Shown here piece by piece: positions 1 through 6,798 of a DNA stretch of 20,593 nt. Source of the stretch: Candidatus Peregrinibacteria bacterium CG11_big_fil_rev_8_21_14_0_20_46_8 (GTDB taxonomy: Bacteria; Patescibacteriota; Gracilibacteria; UBA1369; UM-FILTER-53-11); contig PCVQ01000005.1 in the NCBI GenBank assembly GCA_002796025.1, forward strand, positions 1 through 20,593, written 5' to 3'. The translations under genes were made by a program, and so were the position numbers. The notes below the pieces were generated by a model. That model was not told the DNA's origin. It searched no databases and was given only the letters and a program-made list of their open reading frames with translations. Position 1 is the stretch's first letter. The number at the start of each line of letters is the position of its first letter.

Positions 1-1576
1 GCGTCTCGTCGTTTGGCACAAAGGCAATCACCGGCGTTTTTTTGCTAATGAGAGCGATGGGGCCGTGCTTGAGCTCGCCGCCGGCAAAGCCTTCGGCGTG
101 AATATACGAGACCTCTTGCAGCTTAATGGCAGACTCCAGCGCAATAGGATAATTCAGTCCGCGCCCAATTACATACATGCTCTCTACATTTTTAATCTTC
201 CGCGCCAGCTTAATAATATAGTCCTCATAGCGGGGATTTAACATGTCGTTAATTTTTGATCCCGCCTCGATCAGCATTTTGCGGCCTTCGTCCAATTTTC
301 CGGCGCGCGCATAGGCGAGCAGCGTGAGGATTGCGATCTGTGCAGTTGTCGCCTTTGTCGATGCCACCGCTTTTTCCGGCCCGGCATTTAAATAGAGTGA
401 GAGGTCAGAGATGCGGTCCATAGTCGAGCCTTCGACATTTACAATACTCATAATTTTTGCACCCTTCTTTTTGCCGGCCTCTAATGCTTCCAGCGTATCC
501 GCAGTTTCGCCGCTCTGCGATACCGCAACCAGCAAGCTTTTGTTTTTAATAAAGTGCTGGAAATTTGGGAATTCCGATCCAAACGAAAAGTTCACGTGCA
601 TCTGCGCGACTTTACTGAACATATATTCGCCGACCATACAGACCTTTGCCGCAGTTCCGCATCCAATAAAATATGTGCCAAATGCACTCTGAATCATCTC
701 TGCCGCGCGCTGCAGCCGCTTTGGATCTTGATTGATGGCACGGTGAATTGTCTCTTTTTGCTCGGTTATCTCTTTGATCATAAAGTGCGGAAAGTCTCCT
801 TTCTCCGCCTCTTGCGCCTTCCATGTGATTTTTACAATGCGTTTTTTAACCTCGGCACCGGAATTTAAATTGTAGAAGTGGGCACCGCCGTCCAGAATAA
901 CCATCTCATCGTCATCCAAGTACATGACTTCGTTTGTGTATTCCAAAAATGCCGGAATATCTGAGGCGACAAAGTACTCGTGCTCGTTTTTGCCTTTGCC
1001 GACAATTAGCGGCGAGCCGCGGCGTGCTGCGAGTATTGTGCGGCTTGTCTGCGACATAATAAGCAGCGCATATCTTCCTTTAATTTCAGAGAGCGATTTT
1101 TGCACTGCTTTGAGAAAATTTTCTCGCGCTTCTTTTTCATTTGTGCCCGGCCGCATTCTTTTCAGCTTATCTTCAATCAAATGCGCAATCACTTCGGTGT
1201 CGGTCTCGCTCTTAAATTCGTGCCCCTTCTTTGCCAGCTTTTTTTTGAGCTCGGAAAAGTTTTCGATGATTCCGTTGTGAATCAGCGCGATCTCTCCGTT
1301 GCATGAGCCGTGCGGGTGCGCATTCTTTTTATTTACGCCGCCGTGTGTTGCCCACCGTGAGTGAGCCATGGCAACGGTGCCCTTTGGTAAACGCATTTCG
1401 CCAATTTTCAATTCGCCAATTTTGCCCGGCCGTTTGGACATTTTTATCAAACCGCTATTTTCACGAACCGCGACACCCCAAGAATCGTACCCGCGGTATT
1501 CGAGCTTTTTGAGTCCTTTCAACACTGTGGCCGCCGCATTCGTACGATCGCCAACATAGCCGATGATTCCGCACAT
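1..1576 (-). CDS. glmS: Glutamine--fructose-6-phosphate aminotransferase (isomerizing), 3' end cut by window edge
   Basis: Converts fructose-6-phosphate and glutamine to glucosamine-6-phosphate, the entry to UDP-GlcNAc and peptidoglycan. About 525 residues are visible and the last ~80 lie beyond base 1; the family is near 610. The protein starts MCGIIGYVGDR, so Cys2 becomes the N-terminal nucleophile of the class II glutaminase domain, followed by EYRGYDSWG, AHSRWATHGG and HNGIIEN. The two SIS sugar-isomerase domains show GCGTAAK, SQSGETADT, STKATTAQ and, near the edge, GGELKHGPIAL with the catalytic Glu and His region. The ATG at 1576-1574 is certain because Cys must follow Met. A TATAAT box (1585-1590, minus strand) overlaps the stop codon of the upstream peptidase gene and ends 8 bases before the ATG, so the gene probably has its own leaderless start as well as read-through from upstream. 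Confidence 0.97.
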   Translation of the reverse strand, partial: MCGIIGYVGDRTNAAATVLKGLKKLEYRGYDSWGVAVRENSGLIKMSKRPGKIGELKIGEMRLPKGTVAMAHSRWATHGGVNKKNAHPHGSCNGEIALIHNGIIENFSELKKKLAKKGHEFKSETDTEVIAHLIEDKLKRMRPGTNEKEARENFLKAVQKSLSEIKGRYALLIMSQTSRTILAARRGSPLIVGKGKNEHEYFVASDIPAFLEYTNEVMYLDDDEMVILDGGAHFYNLNSGAEVKKRIVKITWKAQEAEKGDFPHFMIKEITEQKETIHRAINQDPKRLQRAAEMIQSAFGTYFIGCGTAAKVCMVGEYMFSKVAQMHVNFSFGSEFPNFQHFIKNKSLLVAVSQSGETADTLEALEAGKKKGAKIMSIVNVEGSTMDRISDLSLYLNAGPEKAVASTKATTAQIAILTLLAYARAGKLDEGRKMLIEAGSKINDMLNPRYEDYIIKLARKIKNVESMYVIGRGLNYPIALESAIKLQEVSYIHAEGFAGGELKHGPIALISKKTPVIAFVPNDET

Positions 1577-1584
1577 AGGGCTTT

Positions 1585-1590
1585 ATTATA
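1585..1590 (-). promoter_or_regulatory. -10 box of glmS promoter
   Basis: A perfect TATAAT on the minus strand. It contains the TAA stop codon of the upstream M24 peptidase and is followed by 8 bases before the glmS ATG at 1576. No Shine-Dalgarno sequence lies between them. No clear -35 box is seen. Confidence 0.55.
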
Positions 1591-2650
1591 TGGAAATAAC
1601 GCAATCTTTCAATTGCTTTGGGCTTTTGGTCAGATTTTTTACGCCTTTTGTTTGTACTAAGACCATATCTTCCAGTCGAACACCAAACTTACCCGGCAGG
1701 TAAACTCCAGGTTCAACCGTAACAACAGCACCCGCCGGAAGCTTCTCTGTATATGCGCTCGAAAGATTCGGCAGCTCGTGAACATCCATGCCCACACCAT
1801 GGCCCAGTGAGTGACCAAAGTGCTCGCCGTGGCCCGCCTCCTTAATAATATCGCGCGCCAATGCATCGGCTGTTTCGCCTGTCATGCCGGCATGCAGCCC
1901 GTCAATCGCCGCTTGTTGTGCTCGCCGCACTAACTCGTAAATTTCGGCTTGTTCGGGCGTCGGTTTTTTTGTAAAGAGTACGCGCGTCATATCGGATGCG
2001 TAGCCTTTATACTGCACCCCCATATCGATGAGGATTAGATCGCCGCGCCGCAGTTTTTTTGATGTGGGATGATGATGGGGAGAGGCGCTGTGCTCATTAA
2101 TGCCAACAATGGCAGGAAAAGAAATATTTTCCGCGCCGAAGTCGTGCGCCATCATTTGAATTTTCCATGCAATATCCAGCTCGGTTTGTCCGACTTTTAG
2201 CCCGCTTCGCAGCTCGCGTAAAATTTTATCGGTAATGTGCTGCGCCTTTTGAATATGTGCCAGCTCGTCTTTGTTTTTTATCATTCGCTCACGATCGAGT
2301 GCGTTGCCTATGTCTATAAGTTTTACGCCGCGGCCAGAAAATTTTTGCAGCATATCCCAAAATCTTTTAGAAACATCGCGCGCATCCAAACCAACACTGC
2401 GTACATGTTCACGCTGCACAAAGTCTGTCCACGCCTTTCCAAAGCCGCCGGTAATATCGATTAATTTTATCTGAGCCGGCAAGCATGCCTTTGCAATAAG
2501 ATGGTAGCGCGAATCCGTAAAGAGTACGCCGCGCTGCAATTTGCCCTTTGCGTCGCGCACCAAAGCAAGATACCCGTTGGTTCCTTCGAAATCTGAAATG
2601 TATTTAATATTTGTCTTGTTGGTAACAAGTAGGATACGGGGAAGTTTCAT
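1586..2650 (-). CDS. M24-family metallopeptidase (Xaa-Pro aminopeptidase/dipeptidase)
   Basis: A cytoplasmic pita-bread metallopeptidase of 354 residues, the usual length for the short PepP/PepQ-like proteins that cut X-Pro bonds. The N-terminal creatinase-like domain covers about residues 1-115 and the catalytic domain 125-350. All five metal ligands are visible: Asp209 (LIDMG), Asp220 (ASDMTR), His284 (GHSLGHGVG), Glu313 (TVEPG) and Glu327 (RLED). A catalytic His lies in the PHHHPT segment (191-196). I chose the ATG at 2650 because MKLPRILLVTN is the normal family start. A further in-frame extension exists upstream but crosses the promoter box at 2659-2667. The gene sits 43 bases after the response regulator and 9 bases before glmS on the same strand. 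Whether it acts on X-Pro dipeptides or longer peptides cannot be told from sequence. Confidence 0.93.
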   Translation of the reverse strand: MKLPRILLVTNKTNIKYISDFEGTNGYLALVRDAKGKLQRGVLFTDSRYHLIAKACLPAQIKLIDITGGFGKAWTDFVQREHVRSVGLDARDVSKRFWDMLQKFSGRGVKLIDIGNALDRERMIKNKDELAHIQKAQHITDKILRELRSGLKVGQTELDIAWKIQMMAHDFGAENISFPAIVGINEHSASPHHHPTSKKLRRGDLILIDMGVQYKGYASDMTRVLFTKKPTPEQAEIYELVRRAQQAAIDGLHAGMTGETADALARDIIKEAGHGEHFGHSLGHGVGMDVHELPNLSSAYTEKLPAGAVVTVEPGVYLPGKFGVRLEDMVLVQTKGVKNLTKSPKQLKDCVISI

Positions 2651-2658
2651 ACGCGCGC

Positions 2659-2667
2659 ATTGTAGCA
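2659..2667 (-). promoter_or_regulatory. Extended -10 promoter of the M24 peptidase
   Basis: TGCTACAAT on the minus strand is an extended -10 (TGn plus a 5/6 match to TATAAT). It ends 8 bases before the ATG at 2650 and there is no Shine-Dalgarno site, which fits a leaderless transcript. Confidence 0.5.
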
Positions 2668-2693
2668 TGGGCGCCACGTTCACGGGCATGCCG

Positions 2694-3365
2694 CTATTTT
2701 GTACCAAAGCGATAGCCTACACACGGAATCGTATGAATAAGTTTTTCTTTAAAAGGATGGTCGAGTTTTCTGCGCAGCCGGTTTACGTGCACATCGACAG
2801 TATTACTCGTGAGTTGTGCATTATGATCCCATACAAATTCTAAGATCGCACTGCGCGTCAAAACTTTTCCATGATTGATCATAAAAAATTCCAGAAGAGA
2901 AAATTCGCGCGCGCGAAGCGGGATGATTTTTTCTTTTCGTTTCGCATAGCGATGCTGCAAATCGAGCCATACATCGTGTGCCTGTATTGTTTCTTCGTTG
3001 CTGCTTACTTGCATCGTACATGCAAGGCGTTTGAGTGTAATGGCAATAATTCGTATTGAAATCGGGGTACGAAAATATGAGTGGGTCATAGCTTCAATCG
3101 ATTTGCGGTCCGAAATTTTTGTGCGATGGTCTACAACGATAATTGGAATGTTTGGATTCTTGGTTTGGATGCGGGGAATAAAGCTGAGCTCATGTGTTGA
3201 GTCGTCGTCGAGATAGATAATAACCGCATTCGACTGATACAACTTATCGTCAATCGCAGCTTTACTTGTGATGCAGTATTGAAGCACCTCTATATTTTCG
3301 AAGCGTAATCCTTCGCGGAGCAGGCCGATTTTACTCGCGCCGTTATGCAGAATAAGCGTAATCAT
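2694..3365 (-). CDS. OmpR-family response regulator with degenerate receiver domain
   Basis: A 223-residue DNA-binding regulator. The C-terminal half (about 125-223) is a clear OmpR/PhoB winged helix: LRAREFSLLEFF, GKVLTRSAILEFVW, TVDVHVNRLRRKL and the closing GYRFG. The N-terminal half (1-115) has receiver-like alternation but lacks the usual active site. The early acidic pair is replaced by His7-Asn8, the phospho-acceptor column reads Tyr51 (with Asp53-55 just after), the switch Thr column reads Asp79, and the Lys-Pro pair reads Thr100-Pro101. By my hand alignment it probably is not phosphorylated in the normal way. The start is set to the ATG at 3365, because an upstream TTG start in the same frame lies inside the -35 box (3438-3443). 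No histidine kinase is encoded in the window. Confidence 0.88.
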   Translation of the reverse strand: MITLILHNGASKIGLLREGLRFENIEVLQYCITSKAAIDDKLYQSNAVIIYLDDDSTHELSFIPRIQTKNPNIPIIVVDHRTKISDRKSIEAMTHSYFRTPISIRIIAITLKRLACTMQVSSNEETIQAHDVWLDLQHRYAKRKEKIIPLRAREFSLLEFFMINHGKVLTRSAILEFVWDHNAQLTSNTVDVHVNRLRRKLDHPFKEKLIHTIPCVGYRFGTK

Positions 3366-3415
3366 AGTGATGAGATTAATGTCGGGAATACATAACAACC
3401 TAAAGTGGACCTTGC

Positions 3416-3443
3416 ATTCTATAGCACCCGTATTTATTGTCAA
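3416..3443 (-). promoter_or_regulatory. Sigma-70 type promoter of the response regulator
   Basis: On the minus strand, a perfect TTGACA (3438-3443) is followed after 16 bases by TAGAAT (3416-3421, 5/6 match). The transcript would carry a leader of about 45 bases before the ATG at 3365. This is the only promoter in the window with a perfect -35 box and one of the few with a real leader. Confidence 0.6.
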
Positions 3444-3471
3444 AATTAAATCACATGTTCTACGTTAGAGG

Positions 3472-3484
3472 GGTGAATTTCACC
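3472..3484. promoter_or_regulatory. Palindrome upstream of the response regulator promoter (candidate operator)
   Basis: GGTGAATTTCACC is a perfect inverted repeat: 6-base arms around a central T. It lies in the 148-base gap between the GAPDH-like gene and the response regulator, about 28 bases upstream of the -35 box. It may be a protein-binding site. No T-tract follows it on either strand, so it is not an intrinsic terminator. Confidence 0.4.
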
Positions 3485-3513
3485 TATAATCCAGCCAGAA
3501 ATGCTGTTGTCGT

Positions 3514-4632
3514 CTATTGACAATAATTTCGATTTTGCTCTTCTTCTGAATGGAAGCCGAACTTTTCATCAGTGATTTGCATTGCGTTTAACAGTGCTTG
3601 CCCACGCACAAGACCGCGAACAGTATCGATATTTGGCAACATCGTAATGGCTCGAGAATAAATTGCGATTCGAAATTTTGCACGGCGCCCTCGGATTTCA
3701 ATTGCATCACGTCCGGTAAAGAGCACAATTGGTTCTAGAGGTGTGCCATTTGCTTCATATGGTTCCTGCAAATACTGTTTAAGATTGCCCGTTGAGAGTG
3801 AGATTTCTGGAGGTGCAATGGCAATCCGGGGCTGATTCCGGAGTGTTGTTATGATTTCATCCGCAGATTTTGCCTGCCGAAATGTCACACTGAATTCACA
3901 CATATAGTAGACATGCATGGGCGCCTGCATAACGCTTACATCGATCATGTCAGGTTCCACGGTGGGCAGCAGCTCAGCAACATTGGCATGAATTTGACGC
4001 TGTAAATTGGTGTCGATCAAAATATCGACAATTTTTTCTTCAATTGTTGGACCATGTAGCGGTTTTTGTCGTTGTACAAGAAGGCGCAACTGCATTTCTT
4101 CCATATCATTGCGAAATGGAAAAACTACCGGAGCTATTCCAGAAATTAAGCAATCGCCCTGGCGAAAATTGCAGTCATCTTCAGTTGTATTTGGATCAAA
4201 AGGAGGCGCAACTGTTGTGTACTTGGGATAGCGTCCGGATTGATGGATAATGGGCTTTTTTCGGCTATATTGCTCATAAAAAGCTGCAAGCGCATCCTTG
4301 CCAGGCACAATTGCAGCATCGATGATCGCATCGGTTTTTTGTAGCACATTGTACGATTGATCAAGCGGTTCAAATTCCCATTTGCTCGCCCATGCCGCCA
4401 TTAATCGCCGCACTTCACGCTGCTTTGCGTCGATGAAAATGCGAAAATTCGGCGGATGTTTTAAGGCACGGCAGGCCGATTGCAGCCGGCGAAAACTCTC
4501 TTGATCGGTGCCGAGAATTACTGCATCTAGACGCATATCGTCTTGCGTTTGCATAATTGCACGGGCCAGGCGGTGCCCCAGCAGTCCGCCTGCGCCCCGA
4601 ATTGCTACCGATATTGGACGATTTGATTCCAT
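3514..4632 (-). CDS. Type II (archaeal-type) GAPDH-like oxidoreductase, apparently without the catalytic cysteine
   Basis: A 372-residue protein with an N-terminal Rossmann fold (VAIRGAGGLLG, 9-19, a GxGxxG-like loop). Its C-terminal half resembles the type II glyceraldehyde-3-phosphate dehydrogenases of archaea and some Patescibacteria: QAPMHVYYM (236-244, matching the MHVHS segment), PRIAIAPPE (268-276) and the RIAIYSRAITML strand (321-332). In canonical enzymes the nucleophile lies in a VVSCNTTG segment. Here the matching stretch reads CLISGIAPVV (161-170), so Gly165 appears to sit where Cys is expected. Cys161 and Cys154 are the nearest cysteines. The role may be non-catalytic or act on another substrate; the family call rests on recall of motifs, without a database search. 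It ends 148 bases before the response regulator and starts just after a terminator-like hairpin. Confidence 0.6.
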   Translation of the reverse strand: MESNRPISVAIRGAGGLLGHRLARAIMQTQDDMRLDAVILGTDQESFRRLQSACRALKHPPNFRIFIDAKQREVRRLMAAWASKWEFEPLDQSYNVLQKTDAIIDAAIVPGKDALAAFYEQYSRKKPIIHQSGRYPKYTTVAPPFDPNTTEDDCNFRQGDCLISGIAPVVFPFRNDMEEMQLRLLVQRQKPLHGPTIEEKIVDILIDTNLQRQIHANVAELLPTVEPDMIDVSVMQAPMHVYYMCEFSVTFRQAKSADEIITTLRNQPRIAIAPPEISLSTGNLKQYLQEPYEANGTPLEPIVLFTGRDAIEIRGRRAKFRIAIYSRAITMLPNIDTVRGLVRGQALLNAMQITDEKFGFHSEEEQNRNYCQ

Positions 4633-4633
4633 A

Positions 4634-4664
4634 CAAAAAAACTTGCGACGTGATTTTTCGCAAG
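4634..4664 (-). terminator. Terminator-like hairpin directly before the GAPDH-like start codon
   Basis: On the minus strand, CTTGCGA (4658-4664) and TCGCAAG (4642-4648) form a perfect 7-bp stem with a 9-base loop, followed at once by seven T residues and then GT-ATG. This has the form of an intrinsic terminator but ends 2-3 bases before the start codon at 4632. It could be a leader attenuator for the downstream gene or the end of a short leader RNA starting in 4665-4856. I found no convincing minus-strand -10 box in that stretch. Confidence 0.5.
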
Positions 4665-4837
4665 ATCGTTATTTTGGGATATCTCTTACATCACAAACGA
4701 ACATCTCGCGAAGGACGTGCCACGAGAAGAAGGATAAATTGCGTTTGTGTGCAGAGATATTGCATTGTTTTTCTACATTACATTGAGTGCTTGACTGAAA
4801 ACAATAGTGGTGTATTCGTATCGCGGGTTCAATGTGA

Positions 4838-4846
4838 TGCTATAAT
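4838..4846 (+). promoter_or_regulatory. Extended -10 promoter of dtd
   Basis: TGCTATAAT is a perfect extended -10 box. It ends 10 bases before the ATG at 4857, with no Shine-Dalgarno site between. An alternative in-frame ATG at 4845 overlaps the box and is therefore not used. Confidence 0.65.
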
Positions 4847-4856
4847 GCCGTCTGAT

Positions 4857-5318
4857 ATGCGCGCACTTCTTCAGAGAGTTTCTCAAGCTAAAGTAAGTAG
4901 AGAGGGTCGGACCTGCGGCGAGATTAGCCAGGGGCATCTTATTCTTCTTGGCATAACTCATACCGACACAGAAAAAGAGATAGATTATGTGGTAGAAAAG
5001 ATTCTCAATTTGCGGGTGTTTGAGGATGATGCTGGAAAGATGAACAAATCGCTGCTCGATATCGGTGGTGCGCTGCTTGTGGTTTCTCAATTTACGCTCT
5101 ATGCGGATGTGAAGAAGGGGAGGCGACCCTCGTTTATTACAGCAGCGGACCCCGCGCATGCAGAGAGTTTGTATAATAAATTTGTTCAAAAATGCAGAGA
5201 GGCCGGTGTGCATACAGAAACCGGCGAATTTGGCGCGCATATGTTAGTAGAGCTGGTGAATGATGGACCGGTGACAATTATGATCGATACCGAAGAGTTG
5301 AGCCGGCAAAAGAGTTAG
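4857..5318 (+). CDS. dtd: D-aminoacyl-tRNA deacylase
   Basis: A 153-residue DTD-family protein that hydrolyses D-amino acids from mischarged tRNA in the cytoplasm and, in characterised bacteria, also removes glycine from tRNA(Ala). The family start MRALLQRVSQAKV is intact. NLRVFEDDAGKMN (51-63), the SQFTLYAD segment (77-84, active-site SQxxL motif) and NDGPVT (135-140, the Gly-cisPro loop that rejects L-amino acids) are all present. The ATG at 4857 gives the standard length, and the codons upstream lie in the promoter. It is followed after 15 bases by the glycyl-tRNA synthetase gene on the same strand. The pairing fits proofreading of glycine and D-amino acid charging. Confidence 0.96.
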   Translation: MRALLQRVSQAKVSREGRTCGEISQGHLILLGITHTDTEKEIDYVVEKILNLRVFEDDAGKMNKSLLDIGGALLVVSQFTLYADVKKGRRPSFITAADPAHAESLYNKFVQKCREAGVHTETGEFGAHMLVELVNDGPVTIMIDTEELSRQKS

Positions 5319-5320
5319 CG

Positions 5321-5326
5321 TATAGT
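5321..5326 (+). promoter_or_regulatory. -10 box before the glycyl-tRNA synthetase gene
   Basis: TATAGT (5/6 match) starts 2 bases after the dtd stop codon and ends 7 bases before the GTG at 5334. This spacing matches the other near-leaderless starts in the window and favours the GTG start. Confidence 0.4.
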
Positions 5327-5333
5327 TTCGATC

Positions 5334-6731
5334 GTGAATCACGATACAAAAAAGATGGATAAGATTGTTTCGCTCTGTAAGCGGCGCGGCTTTGTATTTC
5401 CCGGCTCAGATATTTACGGCGGACTTGCAAATTCGTGGGATTTTGGCCCGCTTGGCACTGAACTTAAAAATAATATTCGCGACTGGTGGTGGAAGCGCTT
5501 TGTCCACTCACGTAAAGATATGGTCGGTTTGGATGCCGCAATTATGATGAACCCAAAAGTATGGGAAACCAGCGGACACGTCGAAAACTTTAATGATGCA
5601 ATGATCGACTGTAAGACCTGTCGCGCGCGGCATCGTGCGGATCATCTTATTGAAGAGGCCCTGCCGGATTTAAAAGTTGATGGATTGGAACCCGAGGCGC
5701 TTACGAAAATTATTCGAGAAAATAAGCTCAAGTGCCCCAAATGTGGTGAGCACAACTTTACCGAGGCGCGTCTCTTTAATCAGCTTTTTAAAACTGAAAT
5801 TGGTAAGACCGATGAAGATCGCAGTGAGCTCTATTTGCGCGGTGAGATTGCACAGGCAATGTTCGTAAACTTTAAAAATGTTCTCGACACTATGCGTAAG
5901 CGCCTGCCTTTTGGTATCGCTTCGGTAGGCAAAGTTTTCCGTAATGAAATTACGCCCGGCAATTTTATCTTCCGCACGCTCGAGTTTGATCTTATGGAGT
6001 TTGAGTATTTTATTCGCAAAGAGCAGTGGAAGGAAGTGTTCGAATTTTGGCTGAACGAGATGCAAAACTGGCTTAACGAGATGGGCTTTCATGCAGATCA
6101 TACCCGCGTGCGCGAGCATACGCCCGAAGAGCTTTCGCACTACAGCGATCGTACGATCGATATCGAATACAATACGCCTTTTGGATGGAAGGAGATGTTT
6201 GGCTTGGCGTACCGGACCGATTTCGATTTGACCCGTCACATGGAAGCAAGCGGCGTCGACCTTCGCTACACTGATCCCGATACCGCCGAAAAATTTATTC
6301 CGCACGTTATCGAGCCGACATTTGGTTTGTCGCGCTTAACATTGATGACCCTCTTTGAGGCATACCATGAGGAAGAGGCGCCAACTACAGAGGAGGGGAA
6401 GACCGAGTCGCGTGTTGTTATGAAGTTTCATCCGAAAGTCGCGCCTTATAAAGTCGCAGTCTTGCCGCTTATGAAAAAGCCACCACTGCTTGAGCTTGCA
6501 GAAAAAGTGCATAGTGATTTGAGCCAGAGCTTTTATGCCGACTTTGATGTTACCGGTTCAATTGGCAAGCGCTACCGCCGCCAAGATGAGATCGGCACGC
6601 CTTACTGCATTACTATCGACTTCGAAACTGTGGAAAAAGACAGTGCCGTAACCGTGCGAGACCGCGATTCAATGCAGCAGGAGCGTATTAATGTTGATAA
6701 CCTTTTAGGTTACTTAAGAGGTAAATTGTAG
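5334..6731 (+). CDS. glyS: Glycyl-tRNA synthetase, single-chain (alpha2) type
   Basis: A 465-residue class II synthetase that charges tRNA(Gly), of the homodimeric type found in Gram-positives, archaea and CPR, not the split GlyQ/GlyS form of proteobacteria. It opens with KIVSLCKRRGFVFPGSDIYGG, then WDFGPLG (35-41). A zinc-ribbon-like insertion has Cys93/Cys96 and Cys134/Cys137. Motif 2 is FRNEITPGNF (202-211), with FRTLEFD just after. Motif 3 is in FGLSRLTL. The C-terminal anticodon-binding domain begins near KVAVLPL. The start is the GTG at 5334, placed 7 bases after a -10 box. The ATG at 5355, eight codons into this frame, is the alternative. The gene is closed by the terminator at 6746-6772. 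Confidence 0.95.
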   Translation: MNHDTKKMDKIVSLCKRRGFVFPGSDIYGGLANSWDFGPLGTELKNNIRDWWWKRFVHSRKDMVGLDAAIMMNPKVWETSGHVENFNDAMIDCKTCRARHRADHLIEEALPDLKVDGLEPEALTKIIRENKLKCPKCGEHNFTEARLFNQLFKTEIGKTDEDRSELYLRGEIAQAMFVNFKNVLDTMRKRLPFGIASVGKVFRNEITPGNFIFRTLEFDLMEFEYFIRKEQWKEVFEFWLNEMQNWLNEMGFHADHTRVREHTPEELSHYSDRTIDIEYNTPFGWKEMFGLAYRTDFDLTRHMEASGVDLRYTDPDTAEKFIPHVIEPTFGLSRLTLMTLFEAYHEEEAPTTEEGKTESRVVMKFHPKVAPYKVAVLPLMKKPPLLELAEKVHSDLSQSFYADFDVTGSIGKRYRRQDEIGTPYCITIDFETVEKDSAVTVRDRDSMQQERINVDNLLGYLRGKL

Positions 6732-6745
6732 TTATTGCAATACTT

Positions 6746-6772
6746 GCTCTCTGGAGAAAAGAGGGCTTTTTT
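6746..6772 (+). terminator. Intrinsic terminator after the glycyl-tRNA synthetase gene
   Basis: GCTCTCT (6746-6752) pairs with AGAGGGC (6760-6766) in a 7-bp stem with one G-U pair and a 7-base loop, followed by six T residues (6767-6772). The last T is also the first base of the next promoter's extended -10 box. Confidence 0.75.
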
Positions 6773-6780
6773 GCTATACT
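6772..6780 (+). promoter_or_regulatory. Extended -10 promoter of ATPase 1 unit
   Basis: TGCTATACT (extended -10, 5/6 match) overlaps the last T of the upstream terminator and ends 18 bases before the ATG at 6799. It probably drives ATPase 1, the LCP gene and murJ. Confidence 0.6.
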
Positions 6781-6798
6781 TATCAGATTAAAATAAAC

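Noticed and set aside
3366..3443. Longer in-frame N-terminus for the response regulator from a TTG
   Set aside because: The TTG is the first part of the TTGACA -35 box, and the extension lies upstream of the expected transcript start.
3485..3490. TATAAT on the plus strand next to the palindrome upstream of the response regulator
   Set aside because: No TG extension, no -35 box at a suitable distance and no plus-strand gene follows.
4773..5240. Open minus-strand frame of 155 codons opposite dtd
   Set aside because: dtd is conserved over its full length in the other direction, and the antisense protein has no recognisable motif.
5670..6305. Open minus-strand frame of 211 codons opposite the glycyl-tRNA synthetase gene
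   Set aside because: It lies wholly inside a well conserved synthetase gene and has no promoter or motif of its own.
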